DNA of 64,000 bases from UBA11574 sp963752565 (lineage in GTDB: Bacteria > Desulfobacterota > Desulfobacteria > Desulfobacterales > UBA11574): assembly GCA_963752565.1 (NCBI GenBank), contig CAVVZC010000011.1, forward strand, positions 62,001-126,000, given 5' to 3'. The translations under genes were made by a program, and so were the position numbers. A model generated the notes under the pieces. The model had not been told where the DNA came from and did no database searches. It was given only the letters and a program-made list of their open reading frames with translations. Shown piece after piece: positions 44,001 through 50,473 of this stretch (positions are counted from its first letter, which is position 1; the number at the start of each line of letters is the position of its first letter).

Positions 44001-44499
44001 CTCAAAAGGCCGTTTCCAGGCCGGCAGGAGTTACAGAATATTGATAAAAATCTTCAGCATTCTTAATGTCACCGAAATATTCAAAGGAAAACTCTCAAAT
44101 CCCGAAACCAATGGATTTGCTTTTAACTCCATCCATGCTAAAGCAGATATCCAAAATGGAAAATTAATGTTGAATGAAATGATCATCGACGGTACCTCCA
44201 TGAACATCGTGTGCCAGGGATATGTTGATGTGGTCAATAAGCAAATGGATGTGACTGCCCTGGTCGCTCCTTTAAAAACCATCGACTTTTTTATTAAAAG
44301 AACACCTCTGATCAAAGACATATTTGGGGGATCCCTTGTCTCTATCCCTGTTGGAATAAAAGGCCATCTGGAAAATCCGAGAGTTACGCCGCTTTCACCT
44401 TCCGATGTGGGGTCGGGATTATTGGGAATTATTAAGAGAACGCTCCAGCTTCCAGTTAAAATCATTCAACCCGTTCCCCCTCCTGGAGAGAGTTATTAG
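41086..44499 (+). CDS. AsmA-family protein, large
   Basis: A 1137-residue protein with an N-terminal anchor (ISLWITACFIFCVALIFILIL) followed by AsmA-type sequence (GQVTFQRIHVSFFPRPQVVVQQCRF) and hundreds of residues of repeating beta strands. The C-terminal ~200 residues have the AsmA_2-like block (RILIKIFSILNVTEIFKGK; NVVCQGYVDVV-type repeat; LVSIPVGIKGHLENPRVTPLSP). AsmA/TamB/YhdP-type proteins are thought to bridge the envelope and move lipids. This is a second such protein in the window besides TamB. It starts with a weak ribosome-binding site. Confidence 0.88.
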   Translation: MTRFKKISLWITACFIFCVALIFILILSSDKLINQKQILDKIQSGISEAINGQVTFQRIHVSFFPRPQVVVQQCRFSIPETIKGTVVSLSISPKLLPLIMGEFQNSRITLNTSDIEVYLNRKPRSEDKHNNSFSLGTVEEKVGAVLGVVLSKAPGLRVQLKNARVNILKEKKPAFWLQDINASINVLKDHISLDMRCDASLCKNISLKGAVYFYKDKLSFSLANLKLNYPILSLSGKLDIHRALPLTSPRVNLELVGKDVDVGSTRKAILDLVGENPVVNDVFKIVKGGKVPFIQFTSHGKSMKELGELENITIKSNITSGEIFVPKVDLDLTDVAGDVTISKGLLKGENLKARMGTSKCLEGSLKLGLEGEDAPFHLNLAIEADLSQLPPILKRVVHNKAYLKENSLVDNLKGRATGRLVLGESIASINVFVAVSQFNLSANYRRLPHPLTINGGQYFLKGNTTAIINASGSMGNSTFVKVSAQTNWDDIPHLKIASGRAKIDFKEIYPWLLSSKIISKKLQYLKNVKGILALSSMSLNGPFLEPENYQFQIAGEIQNLTLDSPLLPGSLAAAKGNFDITSENISMTDVQTRIHDTSLKVSGTLKDYLKGLSRIDMTFQGEIGPDVTRWAEDAFNISPLLRLKPPISVSAAHLIWNNQQQTTFSGDLSVKKGLKISTDFSIIPEKLTIEKLIIQDQMSNASIKLGQKNRIMDVLFAGNLQKETLDNVLEKNAMLKGQIKGDVYAHVLLDQPLNSTLKGGLTVKDVIFPRKTKPPFIIHDLSLTTKKDILQVKSAKLALADNSFDLKGDVTLSVAAPKVDMELFADVLNLDQLKQDMDNNTKNSDDQTAEKSWAYPVRGMVKAKINNLTYGGLTWKPFEADIRFNDKSAAVSITDANVCGITTLGILEITPQEITIDVKPSAQNQELNPSVLCLSDRSAKIVGDFNLEGNIKAKGTPQTLMQNINGDLKFYASKGRFQAGRSYRILIKIFSILNVTEIFKGKLSNPETNGFAFNSIHAKADIQNGKLMLNEMIIDGTSMNIVCQGYVDVVNKQMDVTALVAPLKTIDFFIKRTPLIKDIFGGSLVSIPVGIKGHLENPRVTPLSPSDVGSGLLGIIKRTLQLPVKIIQPVPPPGESY

Positions 44500-44694
44500 C
44501 TTTTTTTTGATTTTGTGTTGAAAAATAACCATTTAAGCGCCCCCTGGAACTCCGAAACCTTTGAAAGGCAGATGCACTCGCTGATGCCGGCTCAAGTCCG
44601 AATTTAAATTTAGATTGAAAAACTTGATAAACTTTTTTATTGTACATTAACAATTTAAAATGCGACCTGTTTTAGACGAAAGGAGACTTTAATA

Positions 44695-45372
44695 ATGAGA
44701 AAGCGACTCATCGTAATTTTGACCATCATCACCATTACCGCAGCCCTTGTCACTCCTGTAAACGCGGAAGACCCTGTTAAACAGCAATTACTTGTAGACC
44801 AGGCGAGGATTATTTTTAAAAGTTTCATGATCGACAAGAACATGGGCTGGTTCCGCGAACACATGCATAAGGCCAAAGGATTTTTGATCATCCCTGAATT
44901 GCTCCAAGGTGCTTTTTGGGTCGGGGGCTCCGGAGGACGGGGCGTGCTTGTTGTTAAGGATAAAACGACAGGAGACTGGAGCCAACCTGCTTTTTATACC
45001 ATTGGATCGTTGAGTATTGGCATTCAGTTCGGAGGTGAAAAGTCGGAAATTATCATGATGGTTTTCACCCAAAAAGGACTGAACAGGCTGTATTCATCCT
45101 CTTTTAAATTCGGCGGCGATGCCTCCATCGCTGCAGGGCCTGTGGGCGGAGGTGCCAAAGCCGATATCATGGCGGACTTTGTTTCATTCGTGCGATCCAA
45201 AGGCGCTTTTATCGGCATTTCCATGGAAGGCGCCATATTAAATGCGAATTACGATTGGAACGAGGCATATTATGGGAAGAAGGTCAGCCCTCTTGGCATT
45301 GTTGACAAAAAATTGGTCAGCAACCCCGGATCGGCTGAATTGCGAAAAACGATTCAAAACGCCTTAAATTAA
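44695..45372 (+). CDS. Exported SYLF (YSC84-type) lipid-binding domain protein
   Basis: A 225-residue protein with a signal peptide (LIVILTIITITAALVTPVNA). Its SYLF domain contains KAKGFLIIPELLQGAFWVGGSGGRGVL, GSLSIGIQFGGEKSEIIMMVF, FGGDASIAAGPVGGGAKAD and GAFIGISMEGA. SYLF domains bind phosphoinositides in eukaryotes; bacterial members are periplasmic with poorly known roles. The site AAAGGAGACTTTAATA supports the start. Its position after an AsmA-like gene suggests envelope lipid handling, which is inference. Confidence 0.9.
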   Translation: MRKRLIVILTIITITAALVTPVNAEDPVKQQLLVDQARIIFKSFMIDKNMGWFREHMHKAKGFLIIPELLQGAFWVGGSGGRGVLVVKDKTTGDWSQPAFYTIGSLSIGIQFGGEKSEIIMMVFTQKGLNRLYSSSFKFGGDASIAAGPVGGGAKADIMADFVSFVRSKGAFIGISMEGAILNANYDWNEAYYGKKVSPLGIVDKKLVSNPGSAELRKTIQNALN

Positions 45373-45408
45373 CTCCATTTTTTTAACGCTGTAACGCAGG
45401 AGTACTCT

Positions 45409-45891
45409 ATGGTCAGAACCGAAATATCACTCTTTTTGAAAAACGTTCCCGGTGAACTCGGGAAACTGGCATCGCTGTTTTCAGATGAACATATCAACAT
45501 CGATGCCCTCACCATACAGGACGCCTCCAGCTATGTTCAGAACCTCTTTGAAGCCAGGGGGAAGTCACTCAAGCGGATCGCTTCGATTGCCAGCTACAAT
45601 TCCATGCGAAAGGACTCGGCCCAGTTCGCTCTGATTCGGATGATTGTTGACCAGACCGACAAGGCCATCGATCTGTTGTCAAAAAACGATTATCTTTTCG
45701 ATATTATGCCGGTAATGACACTCGAGCTTGAAAACAGACCGGGCTCCCTTGCCGATATTGCCAATAAGTTCGGGGAAGAAGGTATCAATATCAATTATGT
45801 TTACGGCACGGTTTCGTCGCCCGATGAAAAATGTCTTTTTGTCTTCTGCCCGGAAGATATCGATCTGGCAGCCAAGATTTTTAAAGAATAA
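45409..45891 (+). CDS. Tandem ACT domain protein
   Basis: A 160-residue cytoplasmic protein made of two ACT domains. The first (residues ~4-80) has LFLKNVPGELGKLASLFSDE with HINIDALT; the second (~88-160) has LELENRPGSLADIANKFGEEGININYVYG. ACT domains bind amino acids and regulate metabolism. No catalytic domain is attached, so it is a stand-alone sensor of unknown ligand. It converges with the acyl-CoA dehydrogenase gene, 20 bp away. Confidence 0.85.
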   Translation: MVRTEISLFLKNVPGELGKLASLFSDEHINIDALTIQDASSYVQNLFEARGKSLKRIASIASYNSMRKDSAQFALIRMIVDQTDKAIDLLSKNDYLFDIMPVMTLELENRPGSLADIANKFGEEGININYVYGTVSSPDEKCLFVFCPEDIDLAAKIFKE

Positions 45892-45911
45892 TATGCGAAA
45901 ACAGCCCCTTT

Positions 45912-47081
45912 TTAACCGGAACTGTGTGAAGGACGACGTTTGTCCTTTAATATTTGGTTGGAAATCACCACCCGCTGTATCTCGGAAGTTCCTTCATATA
46001 TGGTAAACACCCGGGCATCTCTGTAAAAACGTTCAACCGGATAGTCTTTAATAAATCCATATCCGCCGTGCATTTGAAGCGCTTTTGCCGTAACCCGGTT
46101 GACCATCTCGGAAGCAAACAACTTTGCCATGGAAGCCTGTACCGTATACTTTTCTTCCCTGTCCTTCATTGCTGCGGCGGAAAGCATCAACTGTCGAGCC
46201 GCCTCAATTTCCGTGGCCATATCCGCGATGATCCATCGTAACCCCTGGAATTTTGAAATCGGCTGCCCGAACTGCTCTCGATTTTTAGCATACTTAACCG
46301 CCGCATCGAATGCCGCCTGTGCCACACCCAACGACTGAGCTGCAATACCAATACGACCGCCGTCCAGGGCTTTCATGGCAATTTTGAATCCATCTCCTTC
46401 TTCTCCCAGTATGTTTTCAGCGGGAACGATGCAATTGTTAAAGATAAGATCCGTTGTATCGGAAGCACGAAGCCCCATTTTATCTTCGTCGTTGCCCACA
46501 GTAAAGCCAGGTGTGCCTTTCTCAACCAAAAACGCACTGATACCATGATGGCGTTTTGCTTCATCTGTGATGGCGGTAACAATTACCAGTCCGGCATTCC
46601 TGCCCGATGTAATAAAACGTTTTGTTCCATTGATAATGTATTCATCCCCTTTTCGGACAGCCGTGGTCGACTGTCTTACCGGATCGGAACCTGCGTGGGG
46701 TTCTGTCATGGCAAAGGCGCCGATAATATCTCCTGCTGCAAGGGGTTTTAAATATCTTTCCTTTTGATCCTCGGTTCCCAACCGGTAAATGCTTTCACAC
46801 ACTATGGAATTGTGGACCGACATAACCACTGCGGTTGAAGCACATGAGTAGGCAATCTCTGAAAGGGCCAGGACATAGCTCACAGTGTCGGCTCCGGACC
46901 CTTCATACTCAAACGGAACCATCATTCCCATGAGTCCCAATTCTCCCATCTTCTTTAGATTTTCAGACGGAAATTCTTTGGTTCGATCGCGTTCCGCAGC
47001 GGCAAGGGCCACAACTTTTCTTGAAAACTCCCTGGCCATGGTCTGGATCATGATCTGTTCATCGGTCAGCTTAAAAAACAT
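45912..47081 (-). CDS. Acyl-CoA dehydrogenase (short-chain, butyryl-CoA dehydrogenase-like)
   Basis: A flavoenzyme that oxidises acyl-CoA to enoyl-CoA, passing electrons to ETF. The ~389-residue protein shows FAMTEPHAGSDP, INGTKRFITSG, ALDGGRIGIAAQSLGVAQAAFD, LQMHGGYGFIKDYPVERFYRDARV and IYEGTSEIQRVVI. The glutamate of YEGTSE is in the catalytic-base position of short-chain enzymes. The start at 47081 follows AAAGGAGTCGTCC. With hbd, thiolase and icmF upstream on the same strand, butyryl-CoA is the most likely substrate (inference). Confidence 0.92.
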   Translation of the reverse strand: MFFKLTDEQIMIQTMAREFSRKVVALAAAERDRTKEFPSENLKKMGELGLMGMMVPFEYEGSGADTVSYVLALSEIAYSCASTAVVMSVHNSIVCESIYRLGTEDQKERYLKPLAAGDIIGAFAMTEPHAGSDPVRQSTTAVRKGDEYIINGTKRFITSGRNAGLVIVTAITDEAKRHHGISAFLVEKGTPGFTVGNDEDKMGLRASDTTDLIFNNCIVPAENILGEEGDGFKIAMKALDGGRIGIAAQSLGVAQAAFDAAVKYAKNREQFGQPISKFQGLRWIIADMATEIEAARQLMLSAAAMKDREEKYTVQASMAKLFASEMVNRVTAKALQMHGGYGFIKDYPVERFYRDARVFTIYEGTSEIQRVVISNQILKDKRRPSHSSG

Positions 47082-47149
47082 GGACGACTCCTTTAACATC
47101 TTTATTTCGTGACTTATTAAACTCCGGTCCAGCCTGTTCGTATTCCGAT

Positions 47150-47701
47150 TTACGGGCCGTAAATAACCACCAACAGCTCTGCTTCTTCTTCTCCGATGTT
47201 CCTCAACATATGCCGTATCCCCGAATTAAAGTGCAGCGAATCCCCAACATCGAGTGTGTTTATATGATCTCCCACAACCACTTCAATCTTTCCGACCAGC
47301 ACGTAAACAAATTCTTCACCTTCATGATGGTATCCCACCCCTTTATGATCCGTCATGGCTTCGATGGAGACCTTGAACGCCTTTAAATGTTTATTCTCAG
47401 CACCGGGCGTTAGCGTTGTATACGCATAATTATCGGTACGCTTTGTATAGGCTTTAATACGACGTCTTAAGCTCGTTTCCTGTTCTTTCAAAAAAAAGCC
47501 CGAGTCTATTTCCATCGCCCTTGCAATCTGCAAAAGTGCACCCACCGGCGGAATTTTTTTGCCGCTTTCCACCGATTTAAGATAATCGATGGAAAAACCG
47601 GTTTCATTCGCAACACGATCTAAGGACATCTTCTTTTTTAATCGTTCCTTTCTTATCTTCTTCCCCACCGGGACAACGGTCTCGGTTTTCTTTCTGGCCA
47701 T
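47150..47701 (-). CDS. XRE-family regulator with cupin domain
   Basis: A 183-residue regulator. The N-terminal helix-turn-helix is IRKERLKKKMSLDRVANETGFSIDYLKSVESGKKIPP (given here in two overlapping parts: MSLDRVANETGFSIDYL and SVESGKKIPPVGAL). A C-terminal cupin has HHEGEEFVYVLVGKIEVVVG and GDSLHFNSGIRHMLRNIG. Such proteins often sense a small carboxylate or acyl ligand. It sits between hbd and the acyl-CoA dehydrogenase genes on the same strand. A second protein of the same design lies at 61693-62331. The AAGGAGGCGAT site supports the start. Confidence 0.9.
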   Translation of the reverse strand: MARKKTETVVPVGKKIRKERLKKKMSLDRVANETGFSIDYLKSVESGKKIPPVGALLQIARAMEIDSGFFLKEQETSLRRRIKAYTKRTDNYAYTTLTPGAENKHLKAFKVSIEAMTDHKGVGYHHEGEEFVYVLVGKIEVVVGDHINTLDVGDSLHFNSGIRHMLRNIGEEEAELLVVIYGP

Positions 47702-47717
47702 ATCGCCTCCTTATTTA

Positions 47718-47858
47718 GTGTTGATCCATAAATGAGGATTTTTGTTCAAGATCAAGGCATGCGAAAAAAATAACCATAGGCATATGTGTAATATTCCGAG
47801 GATTATTTTTTGAGTATAACGCAGAGATTGGGCAAAAAGACCATTTATGGATGGACTC
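47718..47858. mobile_element. 141-bp MITE-like element, copy 1
   Basis: The ends carry inverted repeats (left GATCCATAAATG, right CATTTATGGATGGAC) and are flanked by TA on both sides (47716-47717 and 47859-47860), as expected of IS630/Tc1-mariner-type insertion. Its sequence is about 94% identical (8 differences by eye) to the 141-bp element at 60144-60284. It contains no gene. The right boundary forms part of the hbd stop codon. Confidence 0.85.
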
Positions 47859-48709
47859 TATTTATATTCATAAAATCCCCGCCCTGTCTTTTTGCCCAGC
47901 CAGCCGGCCTCAACATATCGTTTGAGCAGCGGACAGGGCCGGTACTTTGAATCTTTAAATCCATCGAAAAGCGTATCCATAATTGCCAGACAGGTATCCA
48001 ATCCGATGAGATCCGCCAGTGCCAGAGGACCCATGGGATGGTTCGCGCCCAGCTTCATGACCATGTCGATATCTTCACGGGAACCCACACCATGATACAG
48101 GCAATACACCGCTTCATTGATCATGGGCATGAGTATTCGATTGATGATAAAACCGGGGTAATCATTCGCTTCAGCCGGCGTTTTACCCAGCTTTACAGCC
48201 AAGGTCCATGTGGTCTTAAACGTGTCCTCCGTTGTTCGTAACCCCCGGATAATCTCAATCAGTTTCATTACCGGAACCGGATTCATAAAATGCATCCCGA
48301 TAATTTTATCCGGGCGTCCTGTATGGGATGCAATCCGTCCGATGGGAATGGAAGATGTATTGGTCGCCAGAATCACATGAGGTTCACAGATTTGATCCAG
48401 GTCTTTAAATATCTGAAACTTGATCGCTTCATTCTCTGTGGCAGCCTCAACAACAAAATCGACAGACCCCATATCCTTGATGTCTACGCTGGTTCTGATC
48501 CGTTCCAGAGCATTATTCATCTCTTCATCGGTCATTCTGCCTTTGTCGACACTTCGCTTTAAATTTTTCTTTATGCTTGCAATACCTTTTTCGACAAATT
48601 CAGTTTTGATGTCGTTCATGATGACCTCAAAGCCGCTCACGGCAGCAACCTGAGCAATACCGTTTCCCATCTGACCCGCACCAATAACGCCGAATGTTTT
48701 TATGCCCAT
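47858..48709 (-). CDS. hbd: 3-hydroxybutyryl-CoA dehydrogenase
   Basis: An NAD-dependent enzyme that oxidises 3-hydroxybutyryl-CoA to acetoacetyl-CoA. The 283-residue protein has the Rossmann motif GVIGAGQMGNGIAQ at the N-terminus, VEAATENEAIK, the catalytic region NTSSIPI and GMHFMNPVPVMKLIEII, and the C-terminal domain (DYPGFIINRILMPMINEA, MKLGANHPMGPLALAD). Length and sequence are typical of the short single-domain Hbd. It starts 10 bp after the thiolase stop, with AAGGAGAGAAAA. The stop codon abuts a MITE. Confidence 0.95.
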   Translation of the reverse strand: MGIKTFGVIGAGQMGNGIAQVAAVSGFEVIMNDIKTEFVEKGIASIKKNLKRSVDKGRMTDEEMNNALERIRTSVDIKDMGSVDFVVEAATENEAIKFQIFKDLDQICEPHVILATNTSSIPIGRIASHTGRPDKIIGMHFMNPVPVMKLIEIIRGLRTTEDTFKTTWTLAVKLGKTPAEANDYPGFIINRILMPMINEAVYCLYHGVGSREDIDMVMKLGANHPMGPLALADLIGLDTCLAIMDTLFDGFKDSKYRPCPLLKRYVEAGWLGKKTGRGFYEYK

Positions 48710-48719
48710 TTTTCTCTCC

Positions 48720-49895
48720 TTATCGTTTTACCACCATGGCAACACCTTCCCCACCCCCGAGACACAGCGAAGCAACCCCGACCTTTTTGTCCTGTCGGGT
48801 CATTTCGTGCAAAAGGGACACCAGCACTCGACATCCGCTGGCACCGATGGGATGCCCCAGAGCGACACTCCCACCGTTTACATTCACCTTTGCATGATCC
48901 AGTTTAAGCTCTTTCAGCACCGCCGCCGTCGAACCGCTGAACGCTTCGTTGATCTCAAAAAGATCGACATCTGAAAGGGAAATCCCTTCCTTCTTCAAAC
49001 ATTTGGGAATGGCCCAAATGGGTGCCACAAGAAGGTATTTCATATCCATACCAAAAGATGCCTGAGCACCGATGGTCGCCATGGCCCGGCATCCCAACGT
49101 TTTGGCTTTATCTTTTGACATGACCACCACGGCTGCAGCACCGTCACTGATGATGGATGCATTGCCGGCTGTTCCCTTTCCCTCTTTTTTAAACGCCGGC
49201 TTCATTTTTGAAAGGGCTTCAAACGTCGTCTCACGGGGGCATTCATCCTGATCAAAAATAACAGGATCGCTTTTTCGCTGGGGGATTTCAACAGGAACGA
49301 TTTCATCTTTAAATCGACCGTTGCGGATGGCTTCAAGCGTACGACGATACGATTCTGCGGCATAACGATCCTGGTCTTTTCGGCTGATGTCGTACTTTTC
49401 GGAACACAGCTCATTGGAAACACCCATGTGAAAATCATTGACAATATCCCAAAGACCGTCATGAACCATATGATCTTCAAGCTTGCCCGGTCCCATGCGA
49501 TATCCAAAACGACCTTTTTCAAGATAATACGGTGCCATACTCATGTTTTCCATTCCGCCTGCCACGACAACATCCGCATCACCCACCTGAATCGCCTGGG
49601 CGGCCAGCATGACCGCTTTTAATGCTGAACCACAAACTTTATTCACGGTGATACATTCAACCCCAAAAGGCATATCAGCCTTAACAGCCGCCTGTCTGGC
49701 AGGATTCTGTCCGTAGCCGCACGGAAGCACCATCCCCATAATCACCTCATTGACATCATCCTTTTTAATACCTGCCCGTTCAACCGCTGCTTCGATCACC
49801 ACAGCACCCAATCGGGTGGCGCCGATATTCCCCAATGAACCATTGAAATTTCCCAATGGTGTTCTCACCGCACTCACGATCACTGCTTCTCTCAT
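48720..49895 (-). CDS. Acetyl-CoA acetyltransferase (thiolase)
   Basis: Cleaves acetoacetyl-CoA with CoA to two acetyl-CoA, or the reverse. The 391-residue protein begins MREAVIVSAVRTPLGNFNGS. The acylated cysteine is C88 in NKVCGSALKA, then GGMENMS, NGGSVALGHPIGASGCR (catalytic His) and CLGGGEGVA (second Cys). The start at 49895 fits the family; an upstream extension of 16 codons has no homology. It is the second gene of the minus-strand group after icmF, though a 578-bp mobile-element-filled gap separates them. Confidence 0.95.
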   Translation of the reverse strand: MREAVIVSAVRTPLGNFNGSLGNIGATRLGAVVIEAAVERAGIKKDDVNEVIMGMVLPCGYGQNPARQAAVKADMPFGVECITVNKVCGSALKAVMLAAQAIQVGDADVVVAGGMENMSMAPYYLEKGRFGYRMGPGKLEDHMVHDGLWDIVNDFHMGVSNELCSEKYDISRKDQDRYAAESYRRTLEAIRNGRFKDEIVPVEIPQRKSDPVIFDQDECPRETTFEALSKMKPAFKKEGKGTAGNASIISDGAAAVVVMSKDKAKTLGCRAMATIGAQASFGMDMKYLLVAPIWAIPKCLKKEGISLSDVDLFEINEAFSGSTAAVLKELKLDHAKVNVNGGSVALGHPIGASGCRVLVSLLHEMTRQDKKVGVASLCLGGGEGVAMVVKR

Positions 49896-49968
49896 ATCGT
49901 CTATACCCTTTCTTTTTTTATGAACCGTTGATTTCTGACACATAGAGATCGAAGAATACTTAAATTTG

Positions 49969-50468
49969 AAATGCCTAAAATGATCTAAAGTGCCTAAAAT
50001 GCCTATTTGTCCCGTATTTATCGGGGAAGTTAATGTATTCTATCAATTTTTTTTGTTTTTCCCGATGGAAGTGAATATGGCAAGCAGTTCACGACATTCA
50101 TCGTATTCTTCTTTGATTTTATCCCAACTTAACCAACCTATCTCTGCAATTACTACCAACCCGTACTGCGTCTCACTTGCCTCACTTTCACAAATTCTAA
50201 TCTTATTTTTAAAATCAGCTATGCTTCTTGATCTGTTGGCCTATCGATAGTTCGCACCAAGAGAAGTTCCAGATTTTGCAATCTGATTTCTTACGGCTAT
50301 CCCCTCTGGAGAAATAGGCAATTGTATTGATAAACAGATTATTTAAACCGCAAACTTCCGAGTGCATTTTTCTAAATCTTTTGCAAACTGTTTACGTTCC
50401 ATGTTTTTCCTGTGTTACTGCGTTTATCACCTTAAAAACTTTAGGCATTTTGATCAATTTAGGCATTT
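49969..50468 (-). mobile_element. 500-bp element with long terminal inverted repeats around a four-helix-bundle gene
   Basis: The left end AAATGCCTAAAATGATC and right end GATCAATTTAGGCATTT are reverse complements over ~26 bp with three or four mismatches, a typical terminal-inverted-repeat layout. Between them lies one pseudogene (50043-50402, minus). The 3' flank of that gene (ACTTCCCCGATAAATACGGG, reading minus) recurs at 56138-56160 and partly near 61569. The element fills most of the gap between thiolase and icmF. Confidence 0.6.
50043..50402 (-). pseudogene. Four-helix-bundle (S23-like) protein, inactivated by two nonsense codons
   Basis: A single continuous minus-strand reading frame of 120 codons encodes MERKQFAKDLEKCTRKFAV, a stop at codon 20 (TAA), then PEGIAVRNQIAKSGTSLGAN and YR, a stop at codon 54 (TAG, likely from GAG/GAA), then ANRSRSIADFKNKIRICESE and finally ECRELLAIFTSIGKN. 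This is the four-helix bundle/S23 family found as an intervening-sequence protein in rRNA genes and as scattered genomic copies. No frameshift is needed, only two point mutations, so inactivation looks recent. Confidence 0.85.
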
Positions 50469-50473
50469 GGTTG

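Noticed and set aside
49990..50250. 86-codon plus-strand frame in the thiolase-icmF gap
   Set aside because: The opposite strand carries the four-helix-bundle pseudogene with recognisable family motifs, so this is a shadow.
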